Below are positions 1 to 6,113 of a DNA stretch of 10,270 nucleotides, in pieces (the stretch's first letter is position 1; every line of letters begins with the position of its first letter). The translations under genes were made by a program, and so were the position numbers. This DNA comes from CAYREV01 sp964423345. GTDB taxonomy: Bacteria; Bacteroidota; Rhodothermia; Balneolales; Balneolaceae. A model generated the notes under the pieces. That model had not been told where the DNA came from and did not search any database. It saw only the letters and a list, made by a program, of their open reading frames with translations. The stretch lies in NCBI GenBank assembly GCA_964423345.1, contig CAYREV010000048.1, positions 1 through 10,270 of the forward strand, given 5' to 3'.

Positions 1-160
1 GGGCGTTGTCAATGTCGGCAAACTGCTTGGCCACCCCGCCGTAGTGCTTGGCCATCACCGTCGTGATCGCCGCCGTCAGGGTCGTCTTACCGTGGTCTAC
101 GTGACCTATCGTTCCTATGTTTATGTGTGGCTTGTTCCGCTGAAATGTTTCTTTTGCCAT
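1..160 (-). CDS. tuf: Elongation factor Tu, N-terminal part (cut by window edge)
   Basis: EF-Tu is the GTPase that delivers aminoacyl-tRNA to the ribosomal A site. The 53 readable codons begin MAKETFQRNKPHINIG and contain the P-loop GHVDHGKT at residues 19-26, followed by TLTAAIT and an ending FADIDNA that runs into the switch I region beyond the edge. All of this is standard for bacterial EF-Tu, so identity is close to certain although only the first seventh of the protein is visible. It is the fourth gene of the str operon, starting 21 bases after the fusA stop. The ATG has no Shine-Dalgarno sequence in front of it, only an AT-rich stretch. The remaining G motifs and domains II and III lie outside the window. 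Confidence 0.97.
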   Translation of the reverse strand, partial: MAKETFQRNKPHINIGTIGHVDHGKTTLTAAITTVMAKHYGGVAKQFADIDNA

Positions 161-181
161 AATACTGGTTGTTAGTGATTG

Positions 182-2326
182 TTAAGCTCTGGATTCTAAA
201 ATTTCTTCTTCTACATTTTTGGGTACCGGCGAGAACTCGGCAAACTCCATGGAGTACACCGCACGCCCCTGGGTGGTAGACCGCAGGTCGGTCGAATAAC
301 CGAACATCTCCGACAGCGGCACCTTGGCATTGATCACCGAACCTTCCGGATTGTTATCCATCTTGCCGATGATACCCCGCCGTCCGTTCAGGTCGCCGAT
401 CACATCGCCCATATACTCTTCCGGGGTGATGATTTCGACATCCATGACCGGCTCGAGGATGGTCGGCTTCGCCTTTTGTGCAGAGCGGCGGAACGCCAGC
501 TTGGCACAAAGCTCGAAACTGAATGCATCGGAGTCGACATCGTGGTAGGAACCGTCATAGAGGCGCACCCCGATATTCTGCGCGGGATAGTCAGCCTGGA
601 TACCTCCTTTCATAGCCTGGCGGAATCCCTTTTCAACGGCCGGGATATATTCGCGCGGGATGTTGCCGCCTACAATCTCATCGATAAACTTGAAGCCCTG
701 GCTGACGCTTACCTTCTTGTCGTCCTCCTCGTACTCCTCAAAGTGGTCCAGGGGACCGATTTCAAATTCCATATCGGCAAATTTACCGCGACCACCCGTC
801 TGCTTCTTGTAGGTCTCGCGGTGATCGACCACACCCTGAATGGTTTCACGGTAGGAAACCTGGGGACGGCCCACATTTGCCTCTACCTTGAATTCGCGCT
901 TCAGGCGGTCTACAATAATTTCGAGGTGAAGCTCACCCATTCCCGCAATGGTGGTCTGGCCGGTTTCTTCGTCGGTCTCGACCTGGAAGGTCGGGTCCTC
1001 TTCAGCCAGCTTGATCAGGCCGGTAGTCAGCTTTTCGGCGTCGGCCTTTGACTTGGGCTCGACCGCCAGCTTGATCACCGGCTCGGGGAAAGTAATCTCC
1101 TCGAGCAGGATGGGATCCTCTACATCGCAGAAAGTATCTCCGGTGCGAACCTCCTTGACGCCTACGGCAGCCGCAATATCGCCGGCCCGTACCACGTCCA
1201 AATCCTTCTTGTCGTTGGCATGCATCTCGAGGATACGCCCTATCCGCTCCTTGTTGCCGGTGGTGGCGTTATATATATAGGAACCTTTCTCGAGTTCGCC
1301 CGAGTAAACACGGAAGAAGGTCAGCTTACCCACGTAGGGGTCAGACATGATCTTGAAAGCCAATGCGGAAAAGGGCTCCTGCACGCTGGGCTTACGCTTC
1401 ATCTTCCTGTCATGGTCCTGCGGGTCCTTGCCGGTGATGGCCGGAATATCATAGGGACTCGGCATGTACTTGATAACCTTGTCGAGCAGCGTCTGAACCC
1501 CTTTGTTCTTCAGGGCGGATCCACACATTACCGGGGTAATGGAGCGACCAAGCGTAGCTTCACGAATAGCATCCTCAATTTCTTCTCCACTAATCTCTTC
1601 TTCCATCAGGTACTTCTCCATCAACGAATCGTTGTGGTCGGCGATAGCCTCGAGCATAATCTTGCGGTACTCCTCGGCCTTCTCCCTGAGGTCTTCGGGA
1701 ATCTCAATTTCTTCATACTCCATTCCGAGCGTCTGGTCGTCCCAGATGATCCCGCGCATATTAATAAGGTCTACCACTCCCCGGAAATGCTCTTCGGATC
1801 CGATGGGAATCTGGATGGGTATGGGATTGGCGTTAAGCTTATCCCTCATCTGTTTGATGACATTGAAAAAGTCGGCCCCCGTTCGGTCCATCTTGTTCAC
1901 AAAAGCCATGCGGGGCACGTCATACTTGTTTGCCTGTCTCCAGACCGTCTCCGACTGCGGCTGAACAGCGCCCACAGAACAGAACACCCCTATAGCACCG
2001 TCAAGCACGCGAAGCGAACGCTCCACTTCGACGGTGAAGTCCACGTGGCCCGGAGTGTCGATGATGTTGATTCGGTGGTTCTTCCAGGTGCAGTGGGTGG
2101 CAGCAGAGGTAATGGTAATACCCCGTTCCTTTTCCTGCTCCATCCAGTCCATTGTCGCAGCACCGTCGTGTACCTCACCCATGCGGTGGGTGATACCGGT
2201 ATAGAACAGGATCCGTTCGGTTACCGTGGTCTTACCGGCATCGATATGCGCCATAATCCCGATATTACGGGTACGCTTGATCCTGTCAATAATTTTGGGG
2301 TCGGTTTTCGTAGTCGCTTCAGCCAT
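182..2326 (-). CDS. fusA: Elongation factor G
   Basis: EF-G is the translational GTPase that drives translocation of tRNAs and mRNA, and with ribosome recycling factor splits post-termination ribosomes. The 714-residue product has the usual bacterial length. G1 is AHIDAGKT at residues 26-33, switch I holds RGITIT around 68-73, G3 is DTPGH at 90-94 and G4 is NKMD at 144-147. The beta-barrel domain II begins near residue 320 (SDPYVGKLTFFRV), and domain IV carries the typical GGRGKFADMEFEIGPL stretch. The C-terminal domain V includes MGDVIGDLNGRRG. It sits between rpsG (32 bases upstream) and tuf (21 bases downstream), the canonical str position. This favours the housekeeping EF-G over the EF-G2 paralogue. 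The ATG is preceded only by a weak AAGA, not a real Shine-Dalgarno. No broken motif was seen. Confidence 0.98.
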   Translation of the reverse strand: MAEATTKTDPKIIDRIKRTRNIGIMAHIDAGKTTVTERILFYTGITHRMGEVHDGAATMDWMEQEKERGITITSAATHCTWKNHRINIIDTPGHVDFTVEVERSLRVLDGAIGVFCSVGAVQPQSETVWRQANKYDVPRMAFVNKMDRTGADFFNVIKQMRDKLNANPIPIQIPIGSEEHFRGVVDLINMRGIIWDDQTLGMEYEEIEIPEDLREKAEEYRKIMLEAIADHNDSLMEKYLMEEEISGEEIEDAIREATLGRSITPVMCGSALKNKGVQTLLDKVIKYMPSPYDIPAITGKDPQDHDRKMKRKPSVQEPFSALAFKIMSDPYVGKLTFFRVYSGELEKGSYIYNATTGNKERIGRILEMHANDKKDLDVVRAGDIAAAVGVKEVRTGDTFCDVEDPILLEEITFPEPVIKLAVEPKSKADAEKLTTGLIKLAEEDPTFQVETDEETGQTTIAGMGELHLEIIVDRLKREFKVEANVGRPQVSYRETIQGVVDHRETYKKQTGGRGKFADMEFEIGPLDHFEEYEEDDKKVSVSQGFKFIDEIVGGNIPREYIPAVEKGFRQAMKGGIQADYPAQNIGVRLYDGSYHDVDSDAFSFELCAKLAFRRSAQKAKPTILEPVMDVEIITPEEYMGDVIGDLNGRRGIIGKMDNNPEGSVINAKVPLSEMFGYSTDLRSTTQGRAVYSMEFAEFSPVPKNVEEEILESRA

Positions 2327-2358
2327 TATCTTATTTTACTCTGTCGTCTGTATCGTTG

Positions 2359-2826
2359 TTAAAATCTAAAGTGCGCAAATGCCTTGTTGGCCTCTGCCAT
2401 TCGGTGTACTTCGTCTTTCTTTCTGACGGCACCACCTTCGTTGTTTGCAGCATCCATCAGCTCCCGCGAGAGGCGGCGAGCCATGGACTTGTCGTTTCTG
2501 TTCTTGGATGCACTGATGATCCACCGCATACCCAGCGCAGTACTTCTGTCCGGGCGCACCTCAACGGGCACCTGGTAGGTCGAACCGCCAACGCGGCGGG
2601 AACGAACCTCAACTACGGGAGCCACATTGCTCATGGCAGACTTGAAGACTTCCATGCCGTCTTCTCCCGTCTTCTCTTCAATAATTTCAAAAGCCTGGTA
2701 TAAAATTTTCCGGGCAACATTTTTCTTTCCGTCTCTCATCAGGTTGTTCACGAAACGGGTAACCATCTTATCGCCGAATACCGGATCCGGCTGAACATCG
2801 CGCTTATCTGCTGTTTTTCTTCTCAT
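2359..2826 (-). CDS. rpsG: 30S ribosomal protein S7
   Basis: S7 binds the 3' major domain of 16S rRNA, nucleates assembly of the small-subunit head and lines the exit-site channel for tRNA and mRNA. The 155-residue length matches the family. It opens MRRKTADKRDVQPDP, continues with VTRFVNNLMRDGKKNVARKI, and carries the conserved VGGSTYQVPVEVRP beta-hairpin in the middle. The arginine-rich MARRLSRELMDAA helix and the KKDEVHRMAEANKAFAHFRF tail end it. It lies 41 bases after rpsL and 32 bases before fusA on the same strand, so it is co-transcribed. In E. coli S7 represses this operon through the rpsL-rpsG spacer. The spacer here is short and I could not recognise an S7-site mimic, so autoregulation is not shown by sequence. 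No Shine-Dalgarno precedes the ATG. Confidence 0.98.
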   Translation of the reverse strand: MRRKTADKRDVQPDPVFGDKMVTRFVNNLMRDGKKNVARKILYQAFEIIEEKTGEDGMEVFKSAMSNVAPVVEVRSRRVGGSTYQVPVEVRPDRSTALGMRWIISASKNRNDKSMARRLSRELMDAANNEGGAVRKKDEVHRMAEANKAFAHFRF

Positions 2827-2867
2827 ATTCTTGTTCTTGTCAGGTTAATATCCTACGAATGCAACGA

Positions 2868-3239
2868 CTACTTAGGTTTCTTGGTACCATAGAGGCTGCG
2901 ACCCTGCTTTCGGTCGTCAACGCCGGCCGTATCCAGGGTTCCACGAACTATATGGTAACGCACGCCGGGAAGGTCCTTCACACGCCCGCCGCGTATCAGC
3001 ACAATACTGTGCTCTTGCAGGTTGTGTCCCTCACCGGGTATGTAAGCGGTAACTTCATATCCGTTGGTAAGGCGCACACGGGCTACTTTTCGAAGGGCGG
3101 AGTTCGGCTTTTTCGGAGTAGTGGTATATACACGCACGCAAACACCGCGTTTCTGAGGACATCCCTCCAAGGCAGGAGCAGTTGTTTTGCTCTTCTTACT
3201 TTTTCTACCTTTTCGTATAAGTTGTTGTATTGTAGGCAC
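2868..3239 (-). CDS. rpsL: 30S ribosomal protein S12
   Basis: S12 sits at the decoding centre of the 30S subunit and controls accuracy of codon recognition. The 123-residue product contains CPQKRGVCVRVYTTTPKKPN, with the decoding lysines at 43-44, and the second conserved loop GGRVKDLPGVRY at 84-95 including K88, D89 and P91. Known streptomycin-resistance positions therefore carry wild-type-like residues, and D89 corresponds to the aspartate methylthiolated by RimO in E. coli. The start is GTG: reading upstream in frame meets a TAA at 3252-3254 with no ATG in between, and the GTG gives the expected MPTIQQLIRKGR N-terminus. It is the first gene of the str operon and is divergent from recG. No Shine-Dalgarno is present. 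Confidence 0.97.
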   Translation of the reverse strand: MPTIQQLIRKGRKSKKSKTTAPALEGCPQKRGVCVRVYTTTPKKPNSALRKVARVRLTNGYEVTAYIPGEGHNLQEHSIVLIRGGRVKDLPGVRYHIVRGTLDTAGVDDRKQGRSLYGTKKPK

Positions 3240-3283
3240 GATTTTAAACGCTTAATTGATTTTTTCGGTCAAACAAGAGTTGC

Positions 3284-3316
3284 CAATGATAAGGATTTAT
3301 GGGCAAAATTTGCAAC
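3284..3316 (-). promoter_or_regulatory. Candidate promoter of the str operon
   Basis: On the minus strand TATCATTG (3291-3284) differs by one base from the Bacteroidota -7 consensus TAnnTTTG. A TTG-containing GTTG lies at 3316-3313, separated by 21 bases, close to the 19-21-base spacing of the known -33/-7 promoters. The -7 box ends about 44 bases before the rpsL GTG. This is a consensus match by eye in an AT-rich region, so chance is possible. A second weaker match (TAGGTTTA, 3416-3409) lies further upstream and would put both hairpins at 3355-3387 into the leader RNA. Confidence 0.3.
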
Positions 3317-3354
3317 TTAATTCTGTCATTTATTTTGAGTTTTTTCTTTATTTC

Positions 3355-3387
3355 GCCGATTGTTCAATCGGCAGGAAAAAATCCTGC
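3355..3387. repeat. Two abutting hairpins in the rpsL-recG divergent region
   Basis: The first is a perfect 8-bp inverted repeat, GCCGATTG and CAATCGGC (3355-3372), with only TT between the arms. The second is GCAGGA and TCCTGC (3371-3387) around five A residues. They share the GC at 3371-3372, so full pairing of one competes with the other. Neither is followed by a clear U-tract on either strand: a short T run precedes them on the plus strand and AAAACGC follows. A factor-binding palindrome or an RNA leader element is therefore as likely as a terminator. The rest of the 196-base gap (3240-3435) is AT-rich and otherwise unremarkable. Confidence 0.6.
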
Positions 3388-3435
3388 TTAAAACGCTTTT
3401 AATTTAGGTAAACCTATATATATCAATATATCAAT

Positions 3436-5505
3436 TTGAAATTAATCGACCTTCCCAGCCTTAGCACCAAACGTTTAAATGCCCTGGCCGACGCCGGTAT
3501 TGAGAGTGTCGGCGACCTGCTGAACCTTTTCCCCAGAACCTACCTCGACCGAACGACGGTTCAACCCATCGACCGGCTGCAGGGACAGGGCGAAGAGGTA
3601 ACGGTGGTCGGCCGCGTCAAAAACATAAAGCAGGAAGGACAGGGGAAGAAGAAACGGCTGGAAGTCATCATCGAGGACGAAACCGGCTCCCTGAAAGGCA
3701 CCTGGTTCAAGGGGATCCGCTATTTCAAGAACGCCTTCAAGGAGGGAGAGATCGTCGCCTTCTACGGCAAAGCCAAACGCTTCGGGCGTTACATCTCCAT
3801 CGCCCACCCGGAAGTGGACAAGGTCGGCGACCCGAACGATATTCAGGACCTGACGCGCATCGTTCCCGTTTACCCGGGCAACAAATCTTTCTCCAAAACC
3901 TATATCACCAGCAAGCTCATACACGGGTGGATGGAGGTCATACTCAAACATGAAGATCCCCCGGAATTTCTGCCGCCCCCTATATTAAAGGAATACAAGT
4001 TGCCCGGACGGAAGGAGGCCTACCGGATGATTCACTTTCCGGAATCCCGCGAGGAGTACCAACAGGCCCGCAAGCGATTCAAGTTTGAGGAGCTCTTCCT
4101 TTTTGAACTGAGCATAGCCAAGGTGAAGCACCGGATCATTGAGCGGGCGGGGGGACACCGGTTCGAAAACCTGGGCAATTACACCCGCCGCTTCTTCAAC
4201 GAGCACCTCCCCTTCGAGCTGACCGAGGGACAGCGAGAGGCCCTCTCCGACATCAAGAAGGATGTGCGATCGGGACGGCAGATGAACCGGCTGCTGCAGG
4301 GCGATGTGGGATCGGGAAAAACCATCGTGGCCGTCGGCGCCATCCTGATGGCCCTGGACAACGGCTACCAGGCGGCCTTCATGGCCCCCACCGAAATCCT
4401 CGCCGAACAGCACTACCGTACCCTCTCCGAGCATCTGGACCCGCTCGGCATCAACGTGCGCCTGCTTGTCGGGGGACAGCCCAGCCGGCTCCGCACCGAT
4501 ATCCTGACCGACATCGAGGGCGGGAACTGCCAGGTGGTGGTGGGCACTCACGCAGTGATACAACAGGAGGTGCGATTCCACAAGCTGGGGCTGGCGGTCA
4601 TCGACGAACAGCACCGCTTCGGGGTCAGGCAACGGGCCGAGATGCTCGAAAAGGGCTCCCACCCTCATGTGCTGGTCATGTCGGCCACCCCCATCCCCCG
4701 CTCCCTGGCGATGACGGTATACAGCGACCTCGACATCTCGGTGATCCGGGGATTGCCCGGGGGACGCAAACCGGTGAAGACGGCCGTGCGGCCCGAGAAG
4801 AAACAGCCGGAGATATATGCTTTTGTGAAAGAAGAGCTCGCCAAGGGCGGACAGGCCTACGTGGTCTATCCCCTGGTGGAGGAGTCGGAAGCGATGGACC
4901 TCAAAGACGCCACGGCGGGCTATGAAAAACTGAAAAAGGAATTCTCCGATTACAAGGTAGGGCTGCTGCACGGGAGGATGAAGTCGGAGGAGAAGGAAGC
5001 GGCCATGAAGGCCTTTATCGATAACGAAATACAGCTGCTGGTCTCCACCACCGTCATCGAGGTGGGGGTAGACGTACCCAACGCCAATATCATGATCGTA
5101 GAGCACGCCGAGCGCTTCGGACTCTCCCAGTTGCATCAGTTGCGCGGGCGTATCGGGCGGGGTAGTCGGCAAAGCTACTGCATCCTCATCTACGGGCAGA
5201 AAGTAAGCCGGGAAGCCCGTTACCGGCTGGGCAAGATGGCCGAAACTACCGACGGCTTCGAAATCGCCGAAGCGGATCTCAAACTGCGGGGGCCCGGCGA
5301 CTTCCTGGGTACCAAGCAAAGCGGGCTGCCCGAGTTCAGGGTCGCCGACATCGTGGAGGACCAGTGGATCCTCGAACAGGCCAAGACGGCCGCCTGGGAG
5401 GTAATGGAGAAGGACCCCGAGCTGGAAAAGGAGATGCACGGGGAACTCAAAAAGGTGTTCCTGCCCTACTTTAAAGAGCGTGCCCGCTTCTACGGCATGG
5501 GGTAA
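3436..5505 (+). CDS. recG: ATP-dependent DNA helicase RecG
   Basis: RecG is a double-stranded DNA translocase that regresses stalled replication forks and processes branched recombination intermediates. The 689-residue length matches the usual 680-700. An N-terminal wedge region includes an OB-fold with VTVVGRVKNI and GTWFKGIRYFKNAFKEGE around residues 50-110. The helicase core then shows Walker A GDVGSGKT at 289-296, DEQH at 390-393, SATPIPRSLAMT at 416-427, motif V in STTVIEVGVDVPNA and motif VI QLRGRIGRG at 568-576. The RecG-specific ending includes DLKLRGPGDFLGTKQSGLP. The start must be the TTG at 3436: an in-frame TAA lies at 3409-3411, no ATG or GTG intervenes, and this start gives the normal N-terminus. 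There is no Shine-Dalgarno. It is transcribed alone, divergent from rpsL and convergent with the DUF4112 gene. Confidence 0.97.
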   Translation: MKLIDLPSLSTKRLNALADAGIESVGDLLNLFPRTYLDRTTVQPIDRLQGQGEEVTVVGRVKNIKQEGQGKKKRLEVIIEDETGSLKGTWFKGIRYFKNAFKEGEIVAFYGKAKRFGRYISIAHPEVDKVGDPNDIQDLTRIVPVYPGNKSFSKTYITSKLIHGWMEVILKHEDPPEFLPPPILKEYKLPGRKEAYRMIHFPESREEYQQARKRFKFEELFLFELSIAKVKHRIIERAGGHRFENLGNYTRRFFNEHLPFELTEGQREALSDIKKDVRSGRQMNRLLQGDVGSGKTIVAVGAILMALDNGYQAAFMAPTEILAEQHYRTLSEHLDPLGINVRLLVGGQPSRLRTDILTDIEGGNCQVVVGTHAVIQQEVRFHKLGLAVIDEQHRFGVRQRAEMLEKGSHPHVLVMSATPIPRSLAMTVYSDLDISVIRGLPGGRKPVKTAVRPEKKQPEIYAFVKEELAKGGQAYVVYPLVEESEAMDLKDATAGYEKLKKEFSDYKVGLLHGRMKSEEKEAAMKAFIDNEIQLLVSTTVIEVGVDVPNANIMIVEHAERFGLSQLHQLRGRIGRGSRQSYCILIYGQKVSREARYRLGKMAETTDGFEIAEADLKLRGPGDFLGTKQSGLPEFRVADIVEDQWILEQAKTAAWEVMEKDPELEKEMHGELKKVFLPYFKERARFYGMG

Positions 5506-5547
5506 GAATTTTGAATGGTGAATGCTGAATTTTAAATGGGAATGGCT
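5506..5547. repeat. Heptamer repeat filling the convergent spacer
   Basis: The 42 bases between the recG stop and the stop of the opposing gene divide exactly into six 7-base units: GAATTTT, GAATGGT, GAATGCT, GAATTTT, AAATGGG, AATGGCT. The first four share GAATnnT, and units 1-2 and 4-5 form a near-identical 13-base direct repeat 21 bases apart (5506-5518 and 5527-5539). The last two units are degenerate. No hairpin terminator is visible in this spacer. It resembles short tandem heptamer families described in cyanobacterial intergenic regions, but that comparison is by form only. Confidence 0.55.
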
Positions 5548-6012
5548 CTAAAGCAGGTTTATCAGCAGCTCCAGCACCTTGCCGATCAGCCAGCCGATCA
5601 ACAGGAGGACAAAAATAAGCAGGGTGACGAACTGGGCAAGAACCAGCCATATCCACAACCTGCTCTCTGTAGTTGTTTCCTCAGGGCGCTCTTTCAGCTC
5701 CCGGAGGATTTCCGAACACCGCTCGTTGGCTTTCCAGTACACGTCGAAGGCGTCTCCGGCCACCGGAATGGCGCCGACCAGAACATCAAGCAGGATGATG
5801 ACGAACATGCGTCCCAGAACGGAAGCCCTGCCTCCAAGATAAGCCGCATAAAAGAGAAAATAGAGCGAAGCCGCCCCGCCGAGCCAGTCGCCTGCCCCGG
5901 GCACCAGTCCCACCAGCGCATCCAGGCCGAAACGTATATCCGTATTGGGTATGCGGAAACGGCTGTCGAGAAGTTCAGCGATTCGTTGGTGGGTGGTGTT
6001 GTCCATTCGCAT
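5548..6012 (-). CDS. DUF4112 domain membrane protein
   Basis: I read this as a member of the DUF4112 family, whose function is unknown. The 154-residue product has the family signature near its start: FGLDALVGLVPGAGD around residues 28-42, a hydrophobic stretch (ASLYFLFYAAYLGG) at 48-61, then LLDVLVGAIPVAGDAFDVYWKAN at 74-96. The two DxLVGxxPxxGD segments (31-42 and 76-87) are an internal repeat. A charged linker (105-118) leads to a long hydrophobic segment at 119-151, most likely a membrane helix or hairpin, so the protein is probably in the inner membrane. There is no signal peptide. Two in-frame ATGs are close together (6012 and 6006); the first is used here, and neither has a Shine-Dalgarno. 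The gene follows typA by 101 bases on the same strand and may be read through from it; two hairpins lie between them. Confidence 0.85.
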   Translation of the reverse strand: MRMDNTTHQRIAELLDSRFRIPNTDIRFGLDALVGLVPGAGDWLGGAASLYFLFYAAYLGGRASVLGRMFVIILLDVLVGAIPVAGDAFDVYWKANERCSEILRELKERPEETTTESRLWIWLVLAQFVTLLIFVLLLIGWLIGKVLELLINLL

Positions 6013-6026
6013 AATTAAAACACGTC

Positions 6027-6047
6027 ATCCTGAACTTGTTTCAGGAT
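6027..6047. repeat. REP-like hairpin, copy A
   Basis: A perfect 8-bp stem, ATCCTGAA and TTCAGGAT, encloses the 5-base loop CTTGT. It is embedded in the flank CGTC..CTA. Copy B, 31 bases away, is the same element in inverted orientation. It sits 15 bases upstream of the DUF4112 start codon, so it would fall in that gene's leader if the gene is transcribed from typA. No U-tract follows on either strand, so it is not a canonical terminator. Elements of this shape are scattered in many bacterial genomes; copy number here cannot be judged. Confidence 0.75.
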
Positions 6048-6077
6048 CTACAATTGACAATAAAATATATGCTTAGG

Positions 6078-6098
6078 ATGCTGAAACAAGTTCAGCAT
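6078..6098. repeat. REP-like hairpin, copy B (inverted)
   Basis: A perfect 8-bp stem, ATGCTGAA and TTCAGCAT, has the loop ACAAG, the reverse complement of copy A's loop. Read on the minus strand it matches copy A at all but two of 21 positions, and those two are opposite each other in the stem (C-G replaced by G-C). It begins 13 bases downstream of the tandem typA stops. The head-to-tail pair around a 30-base AT-rich spacer is like the mosaic arrangement of REP elements. Confidence 0.75.
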
Positions 6099-6113
6099 GC
6101 CATAGGTTTTTTA

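Noticed and set aside
1220..2362. Long plus-strand open frame (380 codons) opposite fusA
   Set aside because: It lies entirely antisense to an intact EF-G gene, shows no recognisable domain, and is rich in residues expected from reading GC-rich codons backwards.
3985..5439. Long minus-strand open frame (484 codons) opposite recG
   Set aside because: It is antisense to a full-length RecG with all helicase motifs. Its His/Gly/Leu/Val-rich composition is typical of a shadow frame.
5536..6018. Plus-strand open frame opposite the DUF4112 gene
   Set aside because: The minus-strand frame has the DUF4112 signature and a membrane segment, while the plus-strand frame has no recognisable feature.
6078..6098. 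Hairpin B as the typA terminator
   Set aside because: It stands shortly after the typA stop, but no U-tract directly follows on the minus strand, and its inverted partner points to a repeat element.
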